Positions 30,696-37,768 of a stretch of 37,768 bases of DNA are shown here, piece after piece. The DNA is from Spirochaetota bacterium. Its GTDB lineage: Bacteria > Spirochaetota > UBA4802 > UBA5550. The notes beneath the pieces were generated by a model. The model saw only the letters and a list, made by a program, of their open reading frames with translations. It made no database searches and was not told where the DNA came from. The stretch lies in NCBI GenBank assembly GCA_009787025.1, contig WRGT01000059.1, positions 1-37,768 of the forward strand. The letters run 5' to 3'. A program made the position numbers and the translations under genes. Within the stretch, counting starts at the first letter, position 1. Each line of letters opens with the position of its first letter.

Positions 30696-33137
30696 TTATT
30701 CAATCATAATGGCATAAGGTTGTATATACAAAACATTTTCATTCAACATGCTATATTTTTCTATATTTTGAACAATAAATCTCATGTGCTGAGATAGAAT
30801 TGAAATACCGCTGCTGCCTATAAAATTTTTGATTATTGATTTTTTTTCAGACAGGTTGATAATTCTGTAATCGGAGTTTATGCCTCCCTTTATTTTTGCA
30901 TATTCTATTGCAGCAATGAATCCTCCTGTTTCATTGATTAACATATACTTCTTAGCCATATCTCCCGAATGGATTCTACCCTCTGAAACTTCGGCAATTT
31001 CATCCTTTGATAGATTTCTGCTTGCCATAACTTTTGATGTAAATTTATCATAGATAAAATCTATCTCTTTTTGGAACAGGTCTTTTTCCTTCTGTGTTAA
31101 GCTTCTTGATTCGGAGAATATATCTGCAAATTCACTCATCTTAATGGTCTCTGTACTTATACCAAGTTTTGAATATAGTTCTTCAAGTGAAATTTTTCCT
31201 GCTACAACGCCGATTGAGCCTGTAATAGTTCCCTTGCTTGCAAAAATCGGATCGCCCGTACATGCAATGTAATATCCTCCTGATGCGGCAGTATTCCCAA
31301 ATGAGAAAACAACAGGCTTGGGATTTTTCTTTTTTGCGTGGATTAGCGTATTCCACATAAAATCCGATGCTGCTGCGGATCCTCCTCCCGAATCTATTCT
31401 AATTACTATAGCTTTAACAGATGTATCATTGAAGGCAGCTTCGATAGAAGTTTTGTAATCATAGTCATTAGTTAAATCCGATATTCCGATTCCTCCGCCT
31501 TGACCTGAAACAATAGATCCTGTTACATCAATTACAGCTATGGCAGGAACATTACCCCATGGTCTTATGGTCATCTCTTCTTTTATGTAATTGTCGAATA
31601 AAATTGCAGTAATTTTTTTCTCTAATGAATCCATAGCTTCGTTAGCATACATTATCTCATCAATAAATCCCTTCTCTTTAGCCTCATCAGGGGTATAGGA
31701 ACCTTTGCTAAAAAGTTCGTCAATATTAGAACGAGCTATCTTTCGCTCTTCCATTATTCCTGTGATAAACTGTTCGTTTAAATTGCGCAGAACCGCTGTT
31801 AAATTCTCACGTGAATAATCAGACATATTCTCTCTTGTAAATGCTTCGTTAAATGACTTATATTTTCCCTTATTGACAGATTCGTATTTTATACCTCCCT
31901 TATCAAGAAGACCCTTAATATAATAGGTCTTTAGAGTAAGTCCTGTGATTTTAAATGTAGTGTTTGGAGGCATAAATATTTTATCCGATGCTGTGGCGAG
32001 ATAGTACTCTCTGTTGCCTGAATAGTTGAGTATTGAATATACCCTTTTACCTCTTGATCTAAACTTATTCAATAAATCTCTTAGCTCCTGAATCTGCGCC
32101 ATGCCGAAACTTAAATTATCTATCTCTATGATAAATCCTTTAATACCGGGATCATTACCGGCTTGTTCAAGTCCAATTACCAAATCTTTAAATGTAAGTT
32201 CATTCTTTGAAAAAAATCCCGATTCGATTTTTTCTTTATTGTAATTATTGCGTATAGACAGCTTAACAAAATTATCTGTTGGTAATATGGCGACTGCTTT
32301 GCTGTTTTGTCTAAATCTTACAGCTACGCCTGTGCTCTTTAAGTCTGATGTTTCGGCTTTCTTTGAACCATAGGCATCTAATGTAATCTCAACGCTGTTT
32401 TCAACTCTCAAATAAAATGGGATAGTAATTCCGGCTGTAAAGCTTTTATCAGCGCCATATTTTAGCATCAATGAAATATCTTTAAAAGCCTTTAGTTCGC
32501 CGGAATAGTAATAGTCGGCATCCTTAAAGCTTTTGCCCTCTTTTTTTACACAGTCGGCGCTAAGGGTTAAATATTCGATAAACGGTCGTATTGATATGGA
32601 ATATATATCACTTCGATTTATCTTTTCGCTGCCTATTTTCCCGTTTAAATCTTTAAATACAACACCCAATGATAAAAACGGATAAGGTCTATACAGCAAG
32701 CCTATATTCCATCCTCTATAATCGTTAAAGTAATCATCGCTGCTTTTCCCAAATGAAAATCCTGCTCCAAAACCGAATACATTCCCAAAGAAAAAACCTC
32801 TGTTAATGCTGTAAAGATTTACGCCCGAATCTAATATGGAATTACCGTTTAAGTCAGGTATTGTATTATACCTTGCATAAATAAAATTGAAATGATAAAT
32901 GCTTGCTGATAGAAAGTGGTTTCCCGAATCTCCATTATTGTAGGCTGCATATCTGTAAGCTATATCCTCTGCGCTGTTCATATCTGTAAATACAGGATTT
33001 AATAGTGACGAAAATGATCCTTCGGAATAGCTTGCAGATAATACCGATGGAGGCAGAGGAAACGGATTTTCAATTCCATATAAAAATGTTTTAGAAAATA
33101 TAAATAAAAAAATAACAGCAATGATTTTCTTTTTCAT
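30696..33137 (-). CDS. Outer-membrane-barrel-like domain fused to SppA-type S49 peptidase
   Basis: This is an 813-residue protein. A signal peptide (MKKKIIAVIFLFIFSKTFLYG) is followed by about 270 residues of barrel-like strands (FLSASIYHFNFIYARYN, VFGFGAGFSFGKSSDDYF, GWNIGLLYRPYPFLSLGVVF, TLSADCVKKEG). Two tandem SppA domains follow. The first carries the Lys of the dyad (NKGKYKSFNEAFT) and the second the Ser (NTAASGGYYIAC), as in 67-kDa SppA. I chose the ATG at 33137 because GGAGA lies upstream and the signal peptide begins there. The fusion suggests a self-anchored or outer-membrane-linked protease. Confidence 0.82.
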   Translation of the reverse strand: MKKKIIAVIFLFIFSKTFLYGIENPFPLPPSVLSASYSEGSFSSLLNPVFTDMNSAEDIAYRYAAYNNGDSGNHFLSASIYHFNFIYARYNTIPDLNGNSILDSGVNLYSINRGFFFGNVFGFGAGFSFGKSSDDYFNDYRGWNIGLLYRPYPFLSLGVVFKDLNGKIGSEKINRSDIYSISIRPFIEYLTLSADCVKKEGKSFKDADYYYSGELKAFKDISLMLKYGADKSFTAGITIPFYLRVENSVEITLDAYGSKKAETSDLKSTGVAVRFRQNSKAVAILPTDNFVKLSIRNNYNKEKIESGFFSKNELTFKDLVIGLEQAGNDPGIKGFIIEIDNLSFGMAQIQELRDLLNKFRSRGKRVYSILNYSGNREYYLATASDKIFMPPNTTFKITGLTLKTYYIKGLLDKGGIKYESVNKGKYKSFNEAFTRENMSDYSRENLTAVLRNLNEQFITGIMEERKIARSNIDELFSKGSYTPDEAKEKGFIDEIMYANEAMDSLEKKITAILFDNYIKEEMTIRPWGNVPAIAVIDVTGSIVSGQGGGIGISDLTNDYDYKTSIEAAFNDTSVKAIVIRIDSGGGSAAASDFMWNTLIHAKKKNPKPVVFSFGNTAASGGYYIACTGDPIFASKGTITGSIGVVAGKISLEELYSKLGISTETIKMSEFADIFSESRSLTQKEKDLFQKEIDFIYDKFTSKVMASRNLSKDEIAEVSEGRIHSGDMAKKYMLINETGGFIAAIEYAKIKGGINSDYRIINLSEKKSIIKNFIGSSGISILSQHMRFIVQNIEKYSMLNENVLYIQPYAIMIE

Positions 33138-33704
33138 TCCAAATCTCTCCATAAGGTTCAATATCATAAATGTCTATTGGTTGTAACAAAAGTCAATTAC
33201 AATGTCACTGATGAATTTAAAATATGGCAATGACGCAAAATCCCTATAGTATTGAATCATTTAATAAGATTTATATAATTTGTACATGTTTTTAAATGAT
33301 ATAAAAATTGTTTTGTTATTAATAACAGATTTTTGAAACTTTATTTTCATAACTGTGTCATATTTATTATTTATATAACTATGTATAATTGAGGCTATTA
33401 TTTTTTCGTTTTTAAAGATTACTTTGCAGAATTAAGTTACACAGAAAATATTAAACTGCATAGTTGTTGATTGACTTTAAATTAGCCTATGCGCAAGGGA
33501 TAGATTTATGCTAAAATTGACAACTCTTTTCAGTTATGTTGTCAAAATATTCATCAACAATTTCAGTATGTGGGAGGACATGGAGACGAGGAGATATGTC
33601 CAACATCTCTTAGAAATGGAGCAGTTGTAAATCGGCTTCATGATTACCCGCTTATAAAAATGCAATTTTAATATTTTGAGACCATTTTAAAGTGAGGTAT
33701 TTGG
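33138..33704. other. Intergenic region between the SppA fusion and the hybrid kinase
   Basis: This very AT-rich stretch must contain the divergent promoters of both neighbours. Apart from the possible small frame at 33508-33630, I see no repeat, RNA gene or strong hairpin. TTGACT at about 33471 is a candidate -35 without a good -10. Confidence 0.4.
33508..33630 (+). CDS. Possible 40-residue small protein
   Basis: An ATG at 33508 preceded by AAGGGA opens a 40-residue frame (MLKLTTLFSYVVKIFINNFS...ending LLEMEQL) in an otherwise gene-free 537-base stretch. The N-terminal part is hydrophobic and the C-terminal part is charged and helical. There is no recognisable family, and it could be a chance frame or a remnant of a longer gene. 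Confidence is low. Confidence 0.25.
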   Translation: MLKLTTLFSYVVKIFINNFSMWEDMETRRYVQHLLEMEQL

Positions 33705-35408
33705 TTGTATAATAAATTCATAAATAACGGTGAAACAATAAGTAAAAAAGAGTATGATGATCTACTTTTAAGATATAGAAATGCAGAGGCAGAAAAAGAA
33801 GAACTTCAGCGTATGCTCCATTCAAAGACAATGGTTTTGGAGAATATTGGAATAAATATAGAGACATTACAAAACTCGATTATAGCAGACAAGCAAATGC
33901 ATGAGATGTATAATCGCCTTTTATTAATGTATTGCCCGGATATAATTTTTTTACTTGATAGTGATTTGAATTTTTTATTAGGAACATATCTTTTTCGCAC
34001 TTTATTTAATCTCAATGAAATGTCTGTTCTTACAGGTCGTTCATTTTTATCTATAATAGAAGATTCTTTATTTAGTGAATTTAAAGATAAAGTCTATGAA
34101 GTTATAACTAATGTACTAAATAACAATGATCCCAATGAAATGATACTAACTTTACCAGTCAATGGTATCAGATATCGAACGCATATTATAAAAATAGAAG
34201 ATGAAAAATCTTCTTTTAAAGGTGTATTGATTGTGATGCATAATGTGACTGAGATTGTTGAAGCTAAAAAGATTGCAGAGCAAGCCAGCAGAGCTAAATC
34301 TGACTTTTTAGCAAAAATGTCGCATGAGATAAGAACTCCGATGAACGCAATCATCGGCCTTTTGGATGCAATTGCAAGAGAACCGCTTTCGAATCAACAG
34401 AGTAATAATTTGGTTAACGTAAAAAAATCTTCATATGTGTTATTAAATATTATTAATGATATTTTGGATTTTTCTAAAATTGAAGCAGGGAAGTTCGTTT
34501 TAAATCCGACAAATTTTGCATTAATCTCTATGCTGGATAATGTTAATTCTCTATGGAAAAACACTGCTGCTATAAAAAATTTGACTTATGAGTATGAGTT
34601 TGCCGAAGATTTGCCGAAATTTGTTTATGCTGATGAAACAAAATTAAGGCAGATTATTGAAAATATAATTTCAAATGCCGTCAAATATACACGAAGCGGC
34701 AGAATTCAATTTAAAGCTTATTCCGATGATGCTAATCTTTATTTCAAAGTAATTGATACGGGTATAGGAATAAAAGAGGATGAAATTGATAAACTTTTTG
34801 ATGCGTTTGAACAGTTAGATCATAAAAAAAATAAGAATATTGTCGGAACAGGACTTGGTCTTACAATTGCAAAGCATATATGTAATATTATGGGCGGTAC
34901 AATTTCTGTAAATAGCATTTATGGAGAAGGGTCGGAGTTCAATATCACTATTCCGTTTGAACATGGAGAGGATTTCATTTTTTCCAATGATGTTAAAGAT
35001 AATGTTGTATTCTCTGCGCCAAATGCCAAGGTTTTAGTAGTGGATGATATAGAGATGAATCTTATTGTTGCCCGGGCTATTTTGGATGCCTTTGGTATTA
35101 AACCTGATGCTGCAATTTCCGGTGCAGAAGCTCTTGAACTGATTAAGAAAAATGAATATGATATAATATTTATGGATCAAATGATGCCGGAGATGGACGG
35201 TATAGAGACTACGGCAATAATACGGAAATTTAATGATTATTACAGCAAGGTTCCGATTATTGCATTAACTGCAAATGCTTTAAGCGGAGCAGATAAAATA
35301 TTCTTAGAAAACGGATTTAACGGCTATATCTCAAAGCCTATTGATACAAATCTATTGGAGCAATGCCTCAATCAATGGCTTAAAGATTTAAATCTAATTA
35401 AGCTTTAA
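33705..35408 (+). CDS. Hybrid sensor histidine kinase (PAS-HisKA-HATPase-REC)
   Basis: This is a 567-residue soluble protein. A coiled coil (about 15-65) is followed by a PAS-like domain (about 70-185), HisKA with phosphoacceptor His207 (KMSHEIRTPMNAIIG), HATPase with IIENIISNAVKYT, DTGIGI and GTGLGL, and a receiver (about 442-560) with VVDD, phosphoacceptor Asp491 (IIFMDQMMPEMDG) and Lys544 (YISKPID). All catalytic residues are intact, and there is no membrane segment. The likely start is the TTG at 33705, 6 bases after GTGAGGT. No partner response regulator or HPt is adjacent. It is convergent with tmk, with a 15-base overlap. Confidence 0.9.
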   Translation: MYNKFINNGETISKKEYDDLLLRYRNAEAEKEELQRMLHSKTMVLENIGINIETLQNSIIADKQMHEMYNRLLLMYCPDIIFLLDSDLNFLLGTYLFRTLFNLNEMSVLTGRSFLSIIEDSLFSEFKDKVYEVITNVLNNNDPNEMILTLPVNGIRYRTHIIKIEDEKSSFKGVLIVMHNVTEIVEAKKIAEQASRAKSDFLAKMSHEIRTPMNAIIGLLDAIAREPLSNQQSNNLVNVKKSSYVLLNIINDILDFSKIEAGKFVLNPTNFALISMLDNVNSLWKNTAAIKNLTYEYEFAEDLPKFVYADETKLRQIIENIISNAVKYTRSGRIQFKAYSDDANLYFKVIDTGIGIKEDEIDKLFDAFEQLDHKKNKNIVGTGLGLTIAKHICNIMGGTISVNSIYGEGSEFNITIPFEHGEDFIFSNDVKDNVVFSAPNAKVLVVDDIEMNLIVARAILDAFGIKPDAAISGAEALELIKKNEYDIIFMDQMMPEMDGIETTAIIRKFNDYYSKVPIIALTANALSGADKIFLENGFNGYISKPIDTNLLEQCLNQWLKDLNLIKL

Positions 35409-35999
35409 ATAATCGTCTTTTATAATATTAGATATTTCATCTACGGAGAGACTGCCGTCAATTTTTAGAAAATGCCGATCTGTCATTGACAGAAAGTTTT
35501 TTCTGACGCCTTCAAGAAAAGTTTTTTTTTCAAATAGTTCGGTTTTACCCGAACCGCTTCTTGCCGTAATGCGTTTCATTGCTGCCTGCGGATCAATGTC
35601 AATATAATAGACTCTGTCGGGTATGGGGAATCCCTGATTTAAATTCCGTTCAATTATTTCTATAGGGGATATTTTACTGCAGCCCTGATATGCAGCATTT
35701 GAGTAAAAGTATCTATCCATGACAATGGTAATTCCATTCTCTATACATGGTCTTATATTCAGTTTATAATCTTCTTTGCGGTCTTCAATGAACAGATGAA
35801 TCTGTTCTTCAACAGAGATGGAAGTTTTATCTTGCAAAATTTTTCTTATCATCTGCCCGTACTTCCCGTTTGTAGGTTCACAAAGAAGCTGTACGGGAAT
35901 ATTTTTTGATTTAATAAAATCATACAGGAGAGAACACAGCGTTGATTTCCCGCAGCCGTCTATCCCTTCAAAAACAATGAATTTATTTTTAGATTTCAT
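35394..35999 (-). CDS. tmk: Thymidylate kinase
   Basis: This 201-residue enzyme phosphorylates dTMP to dTDP. The P-loop is FEGIDGCGKSTL (about 10-21), followed by the DR motif region VMDRYFYSNAAYQG and the LID segment RSGSGKTELFEK. It starts 15 bases after the sua5-type gene stop, so the two are co-transcribed. The 3' end overlaps the convergent kinase gene. Confidence 0.94.
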   Translation of the reverse strand: MKSKNKFIVFEGIDGCGKSTLCSLLYDFIKSKNIPVQLLCEPTNGKYGQMIRKILQDKTSISVEEQIHLFIEDRKEDYKLNIRPCIENGITIVMDRYFYSNAAYQGCSKISPIEIIERNLNQGFPIPDRVYYIDIDPQAAMKRITARSGSGKTELFEKKTFLEGVRKNFLSMTDRHFLKIDGSLSVDEISNIIKDDYLKLN

Positions 36000-36014
36000 A
36001 TTATTCCGAATACT

Positions 36015-36977
36015 TCATTTATTGTTTTTCCTTGATGCCTTATTAAGTCTATCCATTATTGCAATGCCTAAACCTTTTTCTTCGATTTTTTCCGCATAGA
36101 TTATATCAATGTCAAGTCTGTCGAGATAATGTAAATGTGAAAAAAGATTTGCAGCAGCCTCTCTGAGATTGCCCTTTTCCGACAGTATCTTTGAACTGTT
36201 TTCAGGCGCATAAAAGTCAGGTTTTTTATAGAACAGGTAGCCGCATCTCTCTTCAATGGTTGTAATTTTATCTATTAGTATAATCTGTTTTTCAGGAGAG
36301 TAGTGATATGGGAGCTGCCCCGGCGCTTCGGTTTTATCGCTTGTTATATCTAAAACAACAGGTTCTTTGATAAACTCTTCTATTTCCTCTTTTGTAATTG
36401 CTCCATGTCTCAGCAGATATATCTTATCTTCCAATATCTTTATAATCGTTGACTCAATGCCGAAAGTACATTGACCGCCGTCAATTATTATATCAACAGA
36501 GCTGCCGAGTTGACTATAAACATGTTCTGCACTTGTCGGGCTTAAACAGCCGAATCTGTTTGCGCTTGGCGCTGCAATGGTTGTGCCTGATTTTTTTATA
36601 AACTCTAATGCAATATTATTAGAAGGCATTCTCACTGCAACATTTGGCAGCGATGATGTAACTATATGGGGCAGGTTATCATTTTTTTCCAAGATTATTG
36701 TTAATGGTCCGGGCCAAAATCTCTCCATCAACTTAAGGGATTTAGAATCGGGTCTTTTTGTGATTTTATCCATATCCGACAGTTCGGCAATATGAACAAT
36801 TAATGGGTCAAAGAACGGTCTTTTTTTAGCTTCAAATATTTTTGCAACTGCAATGGGATTTAGTGCGTCAGCGCCAAGTCCATAGACTGTTTCTGTCGGG
36901 AATGCTGCAATTCCTCCGTTTTTAATGATCTCTGCTGCGGCTGTGATATTGGCATCTGTGGGTTTTAATATATTCAT
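36015..36977 (-). CDS. L-threonylcarbamoyladenylate synthase, Sua5 type
   Basis: This is a 320-residue protein. The YrdC-like catalytic domain (about 1-205) has FPTETVYGLGADALNP, IFEAKKRPFFDPLIVHI, WPGPLTIIL, VAVRMPSN and GTTIAAPSANRFGCLSPT. The linker PGQLPYHYSPEKQ and a C-terminal Sua5 domain follow, which separates it from the short TsaC form. It makes the activated intermediate for the t6A37 modification of tRNAs reading ANN codons. It precedes tmk in the same operon. Confidence 0.93.
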   Translation of the reverse strand: MNILKPTDANITAAAEIIKNGGIAAFPTETVYGLGADALNPIAVAKIFEAKKRPFFDPLIVHIAELSDMDKITKRPDSKSLKLMERFWPGPLTIILEKNDNLPHIVTSSLPNVAVRMPSNNIALEFIKKSGTTIAAPSANRFGCLSPTSAEHVYSQLGSSVDIIIDGGQCTFGIESTIIKILEDKIYLLRHGAITKEEIEEFIKEPVVLDITSDKTEAPGQLPYHYSPEKQIILIDKITTIEERCGYLFYKKPDFYAPENSSKILSEKGNLREAAANLFSHLHYLDRLDIDIIYAEKIEEKGLGIAIMDRLNKASRKNNK

Positions 36978-37148
36978 GGTTAGACAATTTTTATTTACGA
37001 GATCAATTTTTCAAGCTGTATTTAATTTATATGTTACCGGAATTTATGTGATTATAATGATTTTTTTGATTTCGTTTGTAGGGAATTATTTGAATTTGTT
37101 CACATGAAATTTATTGAATTGCAAATTATTATTTGTATGGATAAATTT

Positions 37149-37176
37149 GTATAGACAAGGCATGCCTTGTCTATAC
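37149..37176. repeat. 28-bp perfect palindrome
   Basis: GTATAGACAAGGCA is followed directly by its reverse complement TGCCTTGTCTATAC. The GTA...TAC ends resemble the REP family of this window (GTAGGGGCG...), suggesting a related mobile palindrome with a different core. Confidence 0.7.
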
Positions 37177-37293
37177 GGTGTACGCCCGACCGTTTCCCGA
37201 TACAAAACAATCCACTGCGAAACAAATTGTTTTTTGTTGCAACATACACCCCATATTATAAAATACAAACATTGTTTCATAATACGCCGTACG

Positions 37294-37311
37294 GGCGCAA
37301 AATTTTGCGCC
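37294..37311. repeat. 18-bp perfect palindrome
   Basis: GGCGCAAAATTTTGCGCC is self-complementary and is preceded by GTACG and followed by ACAACGATT. It is a likely further member of the palindrome family with a GCGCAAAA core. Confidence 0.65.
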
Positions 37312-37470
37312 ACAACGATTTCACGCTGCACAAATATTTTATATGCAAAATAACCTTGCTTGTAATGAGAAATTTTTTCAGTAAAAGTATAATAATACAA
37401 AAAAATTCAAAAATCACAAAAAAATTTTTATTTCCTGCACGGTTCAATCGTATTCTATGCAGGGGAATAA

Positions 37471-37768
37471 AAAAATGAAAACAGCAAATGTTTACGTTTT
37501 TTCCATAATTTTGAATACTATGATTCTGTTCGTAGAGTATCTTTAAACGGGAAAAGCCGTATAATTACGCTTGAACTTTCTAAATTAGAAAAGATAATAG
37601 ATAATCCCATAGATGAAATGAGCGCTCAGGAGCGGTGGGCAATATATTTTAAGTACTTGACAGACAAAAGTAAACGCAGTGAAATAAACAAAATAATATT
37701 AATTGAAGAGGGAATAGCCATGGCAAGCGAGATACTAAAGAACATAAGCAAAGACGAGATAGAACGCG
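37471..37768 (+). pseudogene. 5'-truncated Rpn-family nuclease/transposase (3' partial at the edge)
   Basis: A frame opens after the TAA at 37468 with no usable start and runs off the window. It reads ...YYDSVRRVSLNGKSRIITLELSKLEKIIDN..., then ERWAIYFKYLTDKS and EEGIAMASEILKNISKDEIER. This matches the C-terminal third of Rpn/PD-(D/E)XK transposase-like proteins (ELPKL...WLYFFK...A...). The N-terminal nuclease part is missing, so this is a truncated copy. Its end lies beyond the window. Confidence 0.6.

Larger units (their letters stand above)
36978..37470. other. Repeat-rich intergenic region
   Basis: This is about 490 bases with no convincing gene. It contains a 28-bp perfect palindrome (37149-37176), an 18-bp palindrome (37294-37311) and, at 37419-37457, a segment similar to the one before the RAYT gene. 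The region looks like a landing zone for small mobile elements. Confidence 0.5.

Overview
The window is an AT-rich bacterial chromosome segment with densely packed genes, most likely from a spirochaete (Spirochaetota). The main clues are the moxR-DUF58-batA-batB-batC-batD operon, the rpsF-ssb-rpsR-(membrane protein)-rplI-dnaB cluster, Gram-negative envelope genes (outer-membrane barrels, an MlaE permease, a SPOR protein) and a Treponema-style formylglycine-fold protein. This placement is inferred from gene content and style; no rRNA or tRNA gene was found to anchor it.

Layout. 1-1300: the tail of an outer-membrane barrel gene, a strong terminator, and a PIN-domain toxin-like gene with an overlapping small partner gene and a decayed second copy of that partner. 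1305-5195: a five-gene operon with a STAS-like/HATPase protein, a STAS-like (DUF4325-type) winged-helix protein, two proteins of unknown function (one tail-anchored) and an exported protein. 5249-8690: GNAT acetyltransferase, SPOR protein, small outer-membrane protein, glutamate racemase, a fragment of a repeat-rich surface protein and a tiny membrane protein. 8940-15722: a long housekeeping operon (S6, SSB, S18, polytopic membrane protein, L9, DnaB, MlaE, isoaspartyl methyltransferase-like, metallo-beta-lactamase-fold hydrolase, MazG). 15861-18437: an accessory patch with its own promoter, two small unknown genes, a clear terminator, and an exported FGE/C-type-lectin-fold protein. The 3' end of that last gene looks like the variable repeat of a diversity-generating retroelement (DGR) and is followed by nested inverted repeats. 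18438-25468: the seven-gene Bat operon on the minus strand. 25506-27228: a vapBC pair and an M23 lipoprotein peptidase. 27503-28168: a REP-associated tyrosine transposase (RAYT) with REP palindromes inside its coding sequence. 28370-36977: DUF1015 protein, a degenerate receiver/GGDEF protein, a barrel-SppA fusion, a hybrid histidine kinase, thymidylate kinase and a Sua5-type threonylcarbamoyl-AMP synthase. 36978-37768: palindromes and a 5'-truncated Rpn-type nuclease/transposase running off the end.

Two mobile or diversifying systems stand out. The first is the predicted DGR target gene at 17070-17957. No reverse transcriptase, template repeat or Avd-like gene is visible here, so it would have to be served in trans. 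The second is the RAYT gene together with a dispersed family of GTAGGGGCG...CGCCC-type palindromes at 1076, 5197, 18060, 18133, 18325, 27438, 27620 and 27956, with related palindromes at 37149 and 37294. Two members lie in opposite orientation inside the transposase reading frame. Other notable points are a signalling protein that has lost the catalytic residues of both its receiver and GGDEF domains, and an outer-membrane-barrel/SppA fusion.
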